Assembly (NCBI GenBank): GCA_011763485.2
Contig: JAANSK020249274.1
Span: forward strand, 1 to 23,333
Source of the DNA: Isoetes engelmannii
Lineage: Eukaryota; Streptophyta; Lycopodiopsida; Isoetales; Isoetaceae
Length of the DNA stretch: 23,333 nucleotides
Direction of reading: 5' to 3'
This document shows, one piece after another, positions 10,093 to 19,842 of the stretch. Under the pieces are notes generated by a model that was given only the letters and a program-made list of their open reading frames with translations, had not been told where the DNA came from and searched no databases. A program made the translations under genes and the position numbers. Each line of letters begins with the position of its first letter. Positions within the stretch are counted from its first letter, which is position 1.

Positions 10093-10476
10093 ATGGCTCA
10101 ATTTGAGCAAAGGCGCAGCTCAGACTTCGAATTCTGGTCGGAATGTAGCAGGGAAAGCCGCTACATGGCTCCTGCGGATCAAATTTTCAGAGATGGCGGA
10201 TTCGTTGCAGCATCATCCTCTCGTATCGCCACGCTTTCTGCGCATCCTGATTCTGATACTGAAGCTCGGCTATGGCGATCCAGCAGCACTCAAAGAAAGC
10301 TTAATCGGCATATGCACTCTAGTTCCAGAAAAAGGCCTCCTGGTCAACGCCCCGTCGTGGCCGAAATAGTGCATTTGGAAGCATGCATGTATTCCGGCTT
10401 CTCTCTTTCCTTCTTGCGAAGACCAAGTCGTTGTGACAAAAAATTAGCTCTAAGCAAAGAAGTTACAAGCTTTTGA
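10093..10476 (+). CDS. Small hypothetical protein with FEF...ADQIF motif
   Basis: A 127-codon uninterrupted frame from ATG to TGA. The N-terminus (residues about 11-31) reads SDFEFW, then MAPADQIFRDGG. It resembles the FEF...(S/A)PADE(L/I)F-x-G motif near the start of several plant families of unknown or regulatory function (DUF1645-type and membrane-associated kinase regulators). The remainder is rich in Ser and Arg, as in those families, and no membrane segment is present. The usual following G-x-(L/I)-(L/R)-P-L is not preserved (GGFVA). A 102-codon frame overlaps in another phase and is taken as a shadow because it has no motif. The reading frame contains no intron. It could also be a chance frame in a somewhat GC-richer island. 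Confidence 0.35.
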   Translation: MAQFEQRRSSDFEFWSECSRESRYMAPADQIFRDGGFVAASSSRIATLSAHPDSDTEARLWRSSSTQRKLNRHMHSSSRKRPPGQRPVVAEIVHLEACMYSGFSLSFLRRPSRCDKKLALSKEVTSF

Positions 10477-10481
10477 TATTT

Positions 10482-10563
10482 GAGAGATGCATTAACATGT
10501 GGAGGAAACAAGTGATCAATCTAAGAGGTGCATTTACATGTACAGGACACAAGTGGTCAATTT
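10482..10563. repeat. Two-copy 41-bp tandem duplication
   Basis: GAGAGATGCATTAACATG with AAACAAGTGATCAAT recurs 41 bp later as AAGAGGTGCATTTACATG with ACACAAGTGGTCAAT. It starts only 6 bp after the stop codon of the 10,093 frame. Confidence 0.7.
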
Positions 10564-11339
10564 AAATCAGTTCCAAGAAGCATCTTAAATCTTCAATCAC
10601 GATTATTGCATATTATCAAGATCCAGCCATTGGGAGCCATCCCACCCATCAAATGAGGAAAAATGAAGAACTCCTTCTTTGGAGGGTTATTGTCTGGGCA
10701 TTCAAATTGGATCCTACAGCCACCATGAAGATAATTTTCTCCAGCTCGTGATTTAAGGGGGTCAATGGCTCCCGCTTGTGGGTACCCGCTTGGCCTGCCG
10801 GCCTTGTGAGTTATTCTACAGGACCCGCTCAAGGGAGTCAGTAATCCCCCTTAGGCCCTTTTATGGCTAGCAAGGTTATCTCTTGGGTCACTCCATGGGA
10901 TCAAGATAGCATCTTCAGAGTGAAAATTAATCGATTGAAAATTGTCGGGCATCTTGTTGGATAAAGATGTTGATGCAATAGCCTACTTATAATGAATTCT
11001 TATTAAAGTCCTTTCGTCCTTTCCCAAAAAATCCTTTGTTTTGGCTCCATCCCAAGATAAAATATTGGCCTTTCCTACTTGTGGATAAGATTTCATTTAA
11101 TGGCGTTATGACTTCAAGAGTATGGGCCTTTGGTAATACGTTAGTTCTAGAACATCTCGACTTTGAGATCGCCCAAACTCACACTATGTATAGACCTGTC
11201 TCATGGCGTGCTGCTGTAGGGTCCACGTGGACGTTAAACTAGTATCTATTTTCTTTTTTAATTTTTGCTTCATGCTACCTAAACATAATATCTAATACGT
11301 CAACATTCTCTTTCTCAACTTCCTGTGGGTTTCAAAACC
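10564..11339. other. No recognisable gene
   Basis: Opposed frames under 90 codons (10,593-10,832, -; 11,036-11,242, +) lack motifs. Nothing else was identified. Confidence 0.45.
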
Positions 11340-11420
11340 CACAGACGCAATGTATATAGTGTGGTGTGTCGTCCCATGTCCAGTTGGATGTTGCCTAGTG
11401 GCGGGACGTTAAAAAATGTT

Positions 11421-11468
<48 letters not shown>
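11340..11468 (+). repeat. (TTTC)n microsatellite, possibly a retroposon tail
   Basis: A (TTTC)n tract of about 12 perfect units spans about 11,419-11,468. It is preceded by CCTAGTGGCGGGACGTTAAAAAATG. A conserved-looking segment ending in GGGACGTTAAA before a simple repeat is the form of many LINE/SINE 3' ends, and GGACGTTAAAC also occurs at about 11,229. The element body to the left is not recognisable, so only the simple repeat is certain. Confidence 0.6.
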
Positions 11469-12109
11469 GTGTTTAGAGAAGTGAGAGGCTCGTAATTTGT
11501 TCCTATGAGAAGCTTCTCAAACTCCAGCTATATGCTTTGCATCAAATATGTGTTCCCTGCAATAAAATCATCCTTCACGAAATCCTTTAAGGAAGGGAAT
11601 TCATCTTCAATCCTAAATTTGAAACTACTATTTGGAATGCCAGATGACACAAACGAAATAAGATTTAAGAAAAAAAAGTGCAATGCTATTTGGATTCACT
11701 ATGGAAGCCCACAATGGGCCCCTAGAAAATGCACCCCTAAAAAATGGCTAGATCTGTGGAAATTCTAGCTACGAAATTCTGCCAAACAAAGAATCCCTAA
11801 GCCCTCATTGAGATTTTTATTATTATAGGCAATCGTGATAATGGGTGAGGTTATCACCTCATGGATGTAGTCATTATTTGGGAGATTCCCTTTTGATTTA
11901 AATATTTAAAATCGTAAATGGGCTAATCCTATTTTAATATACTCATAAAAGAATTATAATATGGGCAATTCATCTCTCCGCAAAGATTAAAAAAGTATTG
12001 GAAATGGGCGACTGCAACCTCGCAGTGTGAAAAATTGATCCTACTAATCTATCAAACGATAATTCAAAAATATAAAAAAATATTAGCCCATTGGCGATTA
12101 ATCGTCCTT
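11469..12109. other. No recognisable gene
   Basis: An 87-codon plus-strand frame (11,505-11,768) has no recognisable features. The rest is AT-rich, with no coding signal. Some of it may be the 3' part of the LINE that follows, which runs leftward. Confidence 0.4.
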
Positions 12110-13870
12110 AATTTTTACTCTGCAACAAACATGTCCCCTGCAAGAGGATCTGATATGGTACTGTGGACTTTACTCCAAGCACCCGAGCTAGGAGGGCTTT
12201 CTGCACCTGCTCTAGGTCATTCTAGGTGGCGAGGGAACTACAGTAACCCAAACCTCGACCGCATATAGGAGAACAAGCTCTGCCAAAGCCCTGAACAAGT
12301 GATGGGCCCAATCATATAACTCTGCTTTGTAACTGTTGTTCTGAATAACATATAGTGCCTTCCAACCCATTGTCACACGTAGGAGAATGGAAATGTCCTA
12401 GTAGTAGTAGAAGGAAACTCTATGCCCAAATACTTATAGGTGGGTGCCACCTTTACAAATTGGCCCTGGTAAGTGAAAGAGGTAGGCCTTGGGTGGCATA
12501 AGGATGAGATGAGTAGCACCTTAGTTTTAGCCAAGTTAACCTGCATGCCTGTGGACTGGCAGAAAGTATCCATGGCATTCAAACGGTGCTGCATGTCATC
12601 TGGGTGTAGATTAAGAGGTCCACATCGTCGGTGTATATGAGCTGCCTACTTATGTGGTGCACGAGCTGAGCTCCCATTCCCCCTTGTTCAACAAGCTAAC
12701 CTTCTAATTGATCAATATATAGGCTAAACAACATCAGAGAGAGTGGGCATCCCTGACGGAATCCAATACTATTGGTGACATGTCGTCCTAACGGTGTCAG
12801 TCGGCCTGAGCCTTCCTCACACAACCTGTATATCACATTTTGCAAATCCGTAGGGGCCTCCAACTACATCAATCTGTCCCACAACTTCTCCCGAGGCACA
12901 GTATCGAAAGCCTTTACAAAATCAACAAAATAGCATTATAGGTCTTACGGGCAATTCCTATTATCTTCAACCAAGATCCGCAGAGGGAAAATATGATCAA
13001 TGGTGGAATGTGAGGGCTTGAATCCTGCTTGTGTGAGAGCTCACACCTCTGCTTCCTCTGCCCATATTGTCAAATGTTATTTGAGAATACCAGCCAACAG
13101 TTTTGCGAAGAGCGAACTGACCATGATGGTTCGCTAATTGGCCGGGTAGTGAAGGTCGCCCGCCTTGTAGATGGGAACAGCCCTGCTAGTGGTCCACTTT
13201 GGGGAAAACCCTTCCTGTAATGCCATATCAAGCAATGCCGTTAGAATGAGCTCTATTGGACGCCCTGCCCATTTGAGCATCTTTGTAATGAGTAGTGTTG
13301 TGCCCATCTGTGGGGTATTTTTGCTCAAACATCAAGTGCATCATCAAGCTGTTGCAAGTATTGTACTTAATGCTTCGAAGTATTGATTCCCACATAATGC
13401 ACAGACTTCTTCAGTACTCTTTCATGCCAGGATGTTCTAGAATGATGGTCCAAGAGATAGAACATTTTTCTCTGATGTTCCGCAATGTACCTGGCTTTCT
13501 TTCCCTTGAGAAAAGTGTGGTATTGTCTGATCGCAGGCGGGCGCAAGGCGAGGTCAGTGACATGTTGAAGCCAGCATTTAAGCTCCCTACATTAGTCATC
13601 AAACCTATGGTTATGAGGAAAGTTTGTAGCCCTCAAGGGCCTCCATAGGCGGTCCCCAAAGCAACTGTTGGCAGCAGCCATAAGTACATTGGCCAACTGG
13701 ACAGTCTGTTGCTGTAGTGTGGGAAGCTGCAGTATTTCTTCTAGGTCAATTGTGACCATCTGGGCATATAGGACTCTGATGGTCGTAATTCAGGCACAGC
13801 TGAGGCATGGGGGATGTTGGAGCGCTGCACATCCGAACAGTCTGCCAATCCGCCTGCAGGAAAATGGATT
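12110..13870 (-). mobile_element. Degenerate LINE-type (non-LTR) retrotransposon, RT region
   Basis: Minus-strand frames give successive reverse-transcriptase blocks in the right order. These are a pre-RT segment FDDxCRELK (about 13,590-13,605), W..SRAVPIYKAGDLHYPAN (about 13,137-13,200), QAGFKPSHSTIDHIF (about 13,000), FVDFVKAFDTVPR (about 12,895-12,930), GFRQGCPLS (about 12,740-12,765), the catalytic YTDDVDLL (YTDD at 12,624-12,635), NLAKTKVLL (about 12,515-12,540) and YKYLGIEF (about 12,420-12,445). A thumb/connection-like part follows, with ALAELVLLYAVEVW and LLARVLGVKST (about 12,165-12,265). Order and motifs are those of non-LTR elements; no integrase, protease or LTR was seen. Several in-frame stops and shifts show it is dead. 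It is 5'-truncated or undetectable beyond about 13,870 (perhaps 14,030), and no poly(A) tail was found at its left end. The clade was not resolved. Confidence 0.85.
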
Positions 13871-15286
13871 GGAGATCAGAATCAACTTCTTCATCTTTAT
13901 TGTATGTATCAATGCGAAGTCGGTAACCAGGCAGATCCTACTCTACCACCAATACAAAATCCACGATACTAGAGTTGCTCCTAGTTCTCTTACCTACAAG
14001 TATAGCTGCTAGAGGATGACCACTGCGCTAGTCCATTGAAAATGACCAAGTCAAAGAGTATACGAACTCATGGCATGCAAGAATATCTCTTTGCTTGTTT
14101 CCACTGTTATAGCTTCTGTAAAATTTGAAGGTGTTGCAAGAGTTAGGAACATGTGCAACACAAAGAATAAAGTAAAAGTAAAATTTATTAAATCAATGTG
14201 TCGTACAAATTGCGGTCCGTAAGACGTATAAAGAAAAGAAACATATTCTAAGGTGCTACGAACCAGCTTAAATTCTACATAGGAGGGTATCTTGAATAAA
14301 ATTACCAACTTGATGTGCTTGTTTCTGATACAAAGTGTGTAGATTTGGAATACCAGAGAATCCCTATTGTGCACATATTGGCTATGATGTTGGATATGCC
14401 AGCATTGCATGAGCCTCGTCTTCTATTGCTTTCAATTGACAACGAGTACAAAGGCAACTCTCTCTAGGGATTTGCTTCTAGTGACCTACCTCAAAGAGCC
14501 TCATTTGGCTACTAAGTTTTCGTTTGGATAATTATAACCGGTGTATCATGTATTGTTGTGGATGGCAGAGCACCATAGGATTAGTCTTTGCCCTATAGAA
14601 ATTCATCTTCACTCAGGTTCCTTTCATATATTCTCCAAAGAATAGGTCTGTACTAAATCTTGAATGTTTTTGCTCAGTCTGTAGGTCTTGACAAAAGTTC
14701 ATCTACCACTGTTCTAGTTGGCATGCAGGGCCATAGCTCTCCGGTAAGAAGCACCAGGAAGGGTATAAAATAGAGGCATTTTCACAAATACTAGAAATAG
14801 AGGGGTGTTTTGACAATCAAGTAAAATTATAGGAGCATTTACAATTTTTCCATTTTTGAATGGTATTACTTCCTTTGGACATTATGGGTTAGTAGGTCTG
14901 TTGTATACGGAACAAATAAAATTAACCAACTTATCTACAAGAAACCCTCACACCACTTAAAGGTTTGTCTTTATTTCATAACCTGATCTACTCACCATAT
15001 CTCTTTTAGATACATATGATAATTTTAAGAGCTGTTTTTCAGGCTAATGCAACCCAAAGTTCTATGGGTGAATTAAAAAAAAATATGTCTTTGGCCACTT
15101 TGGTTGTGATGTTCTTTTATAATGCTTTTTTTACTAGTACCATTAGCATTATCTTTTCTTTGTAGTTTTTGGGCTTCTATGCCCTATCGCTTGTTTGGAT
15201 CCCATGGCCAATTTGGTCTCCGATGTTAAAAAACCTTCCTACCTACCTACCTATCTATAGATTGGTATTAATAGATTGGCTTTATC
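13871..15286. other. No recognisable gene
   Basis: The right-hand edge may include degraded upstream LINE sequence to about 14,030. A 119-codon hydrophobic minus-strand frame (14,051-14,410) resembles no family I know; in such AT-rich DNA it may be chance. An (ACCT)n-like tract lies at 15,239-15,258. Confidence 0.45.
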
Positions 15287-15360
15287 AAGCCGTATTCGCA
15301 TTTACAATGGTTAAATTTGTAGAAAGCCATATTCACATTTATAGTGGTTAAATTTGTGGG
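15287..15360. repeat. Two-copy 37-bp tandem duplication
   Basis: Units 15,287-15,323 and 15,324-15,360 share AAGCC(G/A)TATTC(G/A)CATTTA and GTGG/ATGG-TTAAATTTGT. They differ at only a few positions. Confidence 0.8.
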
Positions 15361-15615
15361 ATTGCATCATGCTATTAGCTATAAGGTTCCCACGAGAACA
15401 AAAAAATACTGGATAACGTAAGGTTTGGAATGGTGAGGCGTATGTATTTGTAGTCCAAACCGTATGGGGGATGATGTGGAATTTTGGGTTTGGGTTTTGT
15501 AATGGTTGATGTTAATTTTGTTTCTAAAATTAGGGTTTGAGTGAGGCATTTTTGGAGGAAGCCCGACAAGTGGTATGTGGTAAGTGGTTTAGGTTAAATA
15601 TTTGAAGCAGTTTTT

Positions 15616-15990
15616 ATGTTTGTACTTGAGCCTTCTATTTTAGGTTACGACAGGGGGCACGGCGGCGTGCAGAGGGCAAGGCAAGGGCGGAGGGATGTGG
15701 CGCTCGACGTTGCGGGGTTGGAGACGGCTTGGGCATCTCTGGCTCCACTGGATCGTTCTTCTCTAATGCAGGTGGTTTTTTTGTACAGCTATGTCGTAGG
15801 TCTGAAGTGGATAGTATCAGTTTTGGTATTGCTTGTGTTAATCAGGAAGGAGGCGTCTGATATAGAAGAGGTTGGGCCGATTAACATCATCGGCCAGCAC
15901 CTGCGCTGTTGCAAATCTCTTGAAGAAACCATGGATGTGGAGTGGATCGTGCTTAGGGTTTCCTGTCATGTATGTGTAGCTGTTGTTTAG
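15616..15990 (+). other. Open frame with a GC-rich island, unassigned
   Basis: A 124-codon frame runs from ATG to TAG. Positions about 15,645-15,770 are clearly richer in GC and CpG than the flanks. They are bounded by an acceptor-like TATTTTAG (ending 15,643) and a donor-like ATGCAG|GTGG (about 15,771), so a single exon of about 125 bp is conceivable; its peptide is Arg/Gly-rich then acidic (LDVAGLETAWASLAPLD). No family was recognised. Just after it, at 15,999-16,027, CTGGATTGAT occurs twice at an 18-bp period. Confidence 0.2.
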
Positions 15991-16353
15991 TTGCAGGTCT
16001 GGATTGATGCGCAGGGCTGGATTGATACAACGGTCTGGAGGTATTTGCCGGATTAATTCTTCACAGTGTTCATAACTTAAGTTTTGGTCTGCTTTGTTAT
16101 TTGTGATGTCTTGCCTTATCTAGCCAAGATTGATTGATTGCGGTGAATGACCTTCAATGTATATGCTATGGATTTTGCTCCATCATTTTAATAGAAGGTA
16201 GACCCAAATGATTCTGGTTCATCCATTTCAGGTTTGGAGATCGTGGCAACATTTAGAATTGTGCAAGATACAGGTTTCAGGCTACATTTAGTTGCTCAGG
16301 TACAAATAGTCTTAAGCATAATCCTGTTTCCATTTGTTCCTTTATGTTTAATG

Positions 16354-16737
16354 TGGTCCGTGGTGGAGTTATGTGGATTCCCCTGTGCGGAGGGGGTTCA
16401 AATCCCCCAGCTCCTGTTTACTTGTAGAATAATATTGCAGGTACTGACAGGATTGAGTCAAGATTGATCAAAAAATGGTTGACTTGTGAACCATTGCCCG
16501 AAATCTTAGTCCTACGTGGAAAATGTAGTTTGGTGTAGGTTTGACTTTATAAGGACGGATGAGATTCTCTTAGAGGGAATCTTGGTAGGAATATCCTGGC
16601 CATCAATGGCCAGGATGTAGCGATAAGGAGGACAGATATGTAGCTATAATGTGTTTGCATGCTTGGCCAACTATGGGTGACAACAAGTTTTTATTAAAAT
16701 TCTATTTAAATGAAAAAAAAAAAAAAAAAAAAAAAAA
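16354..16737 (+). mobile_element. tRNA-derived SINE-like unit with poly(A)
   Basis: A-box-like TGGTCCGTGGTGG (16,354-16,366) and a near-consensus B box GGTTCAAATCC (16,395-16,405) are spaced as in Pol III internal promoters. The B box sits in a perfect T-arm: GGGGG (16,392-16,396), loop TTCAAAT, CCCCC (16,404-16,408). GGAGTT (16,365-16,370) can pair with AGCTCC (16,409-16,414) as an acceptor-like stem, enclosing just 50 nt, so this is not a functional tRNA. A run of 25 A at 16,713-16,737 could be the retroposon tail, but it is 300 bp away and no target-site duplication was found. The head is better supported than the extent. Confidence 0.4.
16593..16616. repeat. Perfect 11-bp hairpin with 2-nt spacer
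   Basis: ATCCTGGCCAT (16,593-16,603), spacer CA, then the exact complement ATGGCCAGGAT (16,606-16,616). A weaker hairpin (GATTCTCT/AGGGAATC) lies just to the left at about 16,563-16,581. Both fall between the SINE-like head and the poly(A) run. Confidence 0.85.
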
Positions 16738-16919
16738 CCTAAACCTTGGCAAAATAACTGGCCAAGCTAGCCTAGATTTCTATGAAAAACATTCATGTCC
16801 AGGAAACATTCGCTAACATAACTAATCTTGTAATCGATGATTTGCCCGACCTTCTAAAACACGATTATATATATTTGGCCTTAAAAGGGCAATCCTGGTG
16901 CCTGGCGTGGTCCCTTCGA

Positions 16920-17205
16920 TTATTTTGCTGTAGTTCCGAACAGATGGTCCCTTCGTTTCACTCATTGGAGAAATTTAAACAGATGGTTTATATGCATCAT
17001 CTCTTCCCCACTTCAATAACTCTCCCACCATCCCACTCGGATCTGCAGCTTTATTGTTATGCAATTTGTTTATTCCCTTAATAATGTCATTTTCTCTGAA
17101 CAACGGTGAACCTTTGTTTATTCCCTTAATAATGTCATTTTCTCTGAACAACGGTGAACCAACATCTATCATTTGCACTGGTGCCATCCCCTCCTTATAA
17201 TACAA
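16920..17205 (-). mobile_element. LINE fragment (pre-RT/RT start)
   Basis: The minus-strand frame 17,205-16,975 contains ENDIIKGINK, then LHNNKAADPSGMVGELLKWG. This is the typical segment just before the first RT block of plant non-LTR elements (x-L-NNKA-D--G---ELLKW). Weak continuation (PS-RNYSKII) runs to about 16,920. It corresponds to the start of the region covered by the 12,110-13,870 element (which has MLKWAG at the same place), but is a different, truncated copy on the same strand. Confidence 0.75.
17065..17160. repeat. Perfect 48-bp tandem duplication inside the LINE fragment
   Basis: Units 17,065-17,112 and 17,113-17,160 are identical. Since 48 is a multiple of three, the LINE frame continues across, giving the 16-residue peptide GSPLFRENDIIKGINK twice. 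The absence of differences points to a recent event compared with the other tandem pairs in the window. Confidence 0.95.
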
Positions 17206-17831
17206 TTCAAAAATGTAACTGACAAGATTTTAAGCAATGTGGAGATCTAAGAAAGAAACGCCCAAGTGGAATAGGATGGCTTTGATTTTATTTTATCTAA
17301 CACCCGGAGAGCTGGGCTTGCCTATTATGATGGATTAAAGACTATAGTTGCAAGTTTTTCAAGGTGGCATCGATTTACAACTCTACATCCTCTAATGACT
17401 ATAAATCATTTTCAATAACTGAATAGTTAATGTTAGTTTGTTTGCACTATGCCAGTCAAGATAACTGAAAGCCTCAAGTACCAAAATTTTAATGCGTTTG
17501 AGTTGAGAAACCTCTATTTGTGTTTCAAGGATTCAAATTATTTCAAACACGCATATAGCTCATTCCTTTCATATTGAGGCACATGCCTTCCAGCATTATT
17601 GACCAGCATTGAAGAGGTATTCTAAAATATTCTCATAGTTGGCAGTTGAAGTGTACTTCGCGCATCTATCTATAGGTCTTGCTTTCTAACAATTCAAAAT
17701 AAAAACACAATCATCGTAAGTTCCTGTGCTCAACTTTTCTGAGGCCCATACAGGCCCATGTCACCTATAAAAGCCATGACATTTACATTTTAATGACCCC
17801 AATTCATATGTACAGGTCGAATGTCTTAATG
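17206..17831. other. No recognisable gene; 3' flank of the P450
   Basis: AT-rich sequence with no coding features recognised. The first few hundred bases left of 17,832 will include the 3' UTR of the P450 gene. No single clear AATAAA was identified on the minus strand. Confidence 0.4.
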
Positions 17832-19842
17832 TTATAGCTGTTTGACTTGGATGTTTAAACCATGTTTAGGTACTGGTACAGGAAACCATTTGATTTGTTG
17901 GTCAGTATCTAGAACTGTCCAGCTGCTTAAGCAAAAAATATGCGAGCATTAGATAGTTGAAATGTTGCAAAGTACAAAGCAAGCAGCATTTCTTGGACCT
18001 GTAACTCCTCGCAAGATGGTATAGGAACGTTGTCATCAAGACCTTTGCAAGCTCACTACCAGGGCACATCCTATTCCCATTACCAAATGGCATGTACTTG
18101 CTTGCAGTTGGTCCTTCCTATAGAATTCAGAACACAGATACGTCTCTTATCTTCAAAAAAGTTTTCTAAATGCCAATTGCTAATTACCTGAAACCTATAC
18201 GGATCGAACTTGTAAGGGTCTTCATAAAGGGAAGGATTTAAGTGAAATGTAGATACAGATGCATATACCTTCCAGTCTTTGGGAATCAAGAATTCTGGTG
18301 GAACACAAGAACTGCTTATGAATTTAACTGCATCTACAAGGAGATGAATAATGATAAACTAACCTTTAAATTCTACATCCTGGAGAGCCTGCCGAGGAAT
18401 AAACTGGTTCACATATGATATACGGAATGTTTCTAAAAGTACCTGACACAATAGCATCCATTATAGGTGAAAGATGCGCCTATTATGACATATAAAATGG
18501 TAGAGAAGTAATACTTTAGATGTGAGCTGCATATCTTTTATGGTGGATGATGTCAGGCAGCCAATCTCCTTATGTTCCTCCTGCATAGGATACTTCAAAA
18601 ATAACCACCTGATAAAAGACAAATGCTTCTGGATATACCTACCTTCATATCCTCCAGAATATTTGGATTATCATGGAGATGCTTGATTGTCCACACCAAT
18701 TGAGCTGCCGTTGTCTCATAACCAGCAAATATTACGCTCATAATCACTCCTCGAAGCTCTTCTTTTGTAAGTTTCTGGCCAGTATGATGGATAAGAGCTT
18801 GAAGCATGTCATTGTGGAGCCCTATCTTTGTCTCCCTGTCTTGAATAATCCTCTCCACAAGCTTGAATAAGATATCCCTTGCCTAGCAGTGCACAAAGCA
18901 TTAGATGGATGTTCTGAAAAAAGCATTATACAAATGTCCAAACCCCTTGAATTACCATTTATATAGCATCGGACATAATTCCCAGGTATTTACTCACCTT
19001 TAAGCCAGCACGGTATGTTGTGAAAGGGAGATTGATGGGAACACACATGAATCCTTTCTCAAATGCATTAATGTTGTCCAGAATGATCTTCATATCAGAG
19101 CTGGAAGGATCCATGCCACATAGAATCTTCATAATAACATATAAGGTGTACTGTTTTCAAGAAAGGTGGCCTTAGTCAGACACATATGTTGCACATGTTT
19201 AGCATAAAATGAACCCCACCTTCTTCAATTCTCCATAGGCATTGATTGACTCTTTCAAAGGCCAGGATTCCATTGTCTTAAGAGCCATAGCACTGATGTA
19301 GTCAAGATGATATCGGATACACTCAGGAGACAATGAAGAGATCTCGATCCTTTTCACCTGGGTGCGCAGGCTTAGTTTCTCAAATGCGCTACTTGGGTCA
19401 ATAAATGATTGCGCAGATTGAGGATAGGCTGGTTTGAACTCATTCTGGGCAGTCTGCAGTACCCACTTTGTTGCTTCTGCTGTTGTTATCACAATACACT
19501 TCTCACCAAATAGCGAAGTTTGGAATATGCCACCATGCCTAGATCATTATCCCACCCAATTGTTAAGCAAACCAGTTGTGTAAACTGTTTTTCTTGTTCC
19601 TTGCATGACATAGACTAGCACTTTATAGAGGAAAGCACATACCTCGCAACTCTAGTAAGAAAAAAATGATGAGGATTTCTCAGAAACTGAAGAGTCTCAC
19701 CTATGAGAGGCAGACTCCAGTTTCCCTTAGGAAGCTTCCCCTTTAGTGTCCTTGGCTTCAACTTCTTTATCCTTAAAATGAATACAGATGCTATTATAAC
19801 ACCCACAAGCATCCATTGTTCCCACATCATCATCGCCATCAT
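17832..19842 (-). CDS. Cytochrome P450, CYP85 clan (CYP707/722/733-like), nine exons
   Basis: Microsomal haem monooxygenase; family-level function would be oxidation of a terpenoid-derived hormone or specialised metabolite, exact substrate unknown. Exons, each with GT-AG borders and consistent phase: 19,842-19,643; 19,538-19,220; 19,150-18,998; 18,882-18,643; 18,580-18,515; 18,442-18,364; 18,294-18,188; 18,117-17,999; 17,922-17,832. They total 1,374 nt (457 aa), with no internal stop. Nine exons match ABA 8'-hydroxylase (CYP707A) and CYP85A genes. Seen in order: N-terminal anchor (WMLVGVIIASVFIL), hinge LPKGNWSLPLIGE, I-helix FAGYETTAA, ExxR as ETFR, FDPYRF, haem loop FGNGNRMCPG with the Cys ligand, and ending PVPKHGLNIQVKQL. 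MCPGSELAK and PVPKHGL are most CYP707A-like; ARDIL and the rest are less so. The start at 19,842 is chosen because the anchor follows at once; an in-frame ATG exists at 20,031. Introns are 62-115 bp. The C-helix is atypical. It looks functional. Confidence 0.9.

Noticed and set aside
11419-11468. The (TTTC)n tract as the 3' tail of the 12,110-13,870 LINE
   Set aside because: It would require about 640 bp of unrecognised 3' sequence, and the adjoining GGGACGTTAAA block points to an element on the plus strand; linkage is not shown.
14051-14410. 119-codon hydrophobic minus-strand open frame
   Set aside because: No recognisable motif, no splice or promoter context, AT-rich low-information composition and adjacent LINE debris; kept only as a note.
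16365-16414. Functional tRNA gene
   Set aside because: Only 50 nt between acceptor-like arms; D and anticodon arms cannot be formed.
17902-18093. A 63-codon frame containing the haem loop that runs past the exon 8 donor
   Set aside because: Reading through loses the conserved P450 C-terminus; splicing at 17,999 to 17,922 restores it, so the extra residues are intronic.
18295-18338. Alternative acceptor for P450 exon 7 (after GTAG near 18,332) that also keeps frame
   Set aside because: It would insert about 14 residues before FLIPKDW that the family lacks; the CCACCAG acceptor ending at 18,295 gives the family pattern FKEFLIPKDWKVY.
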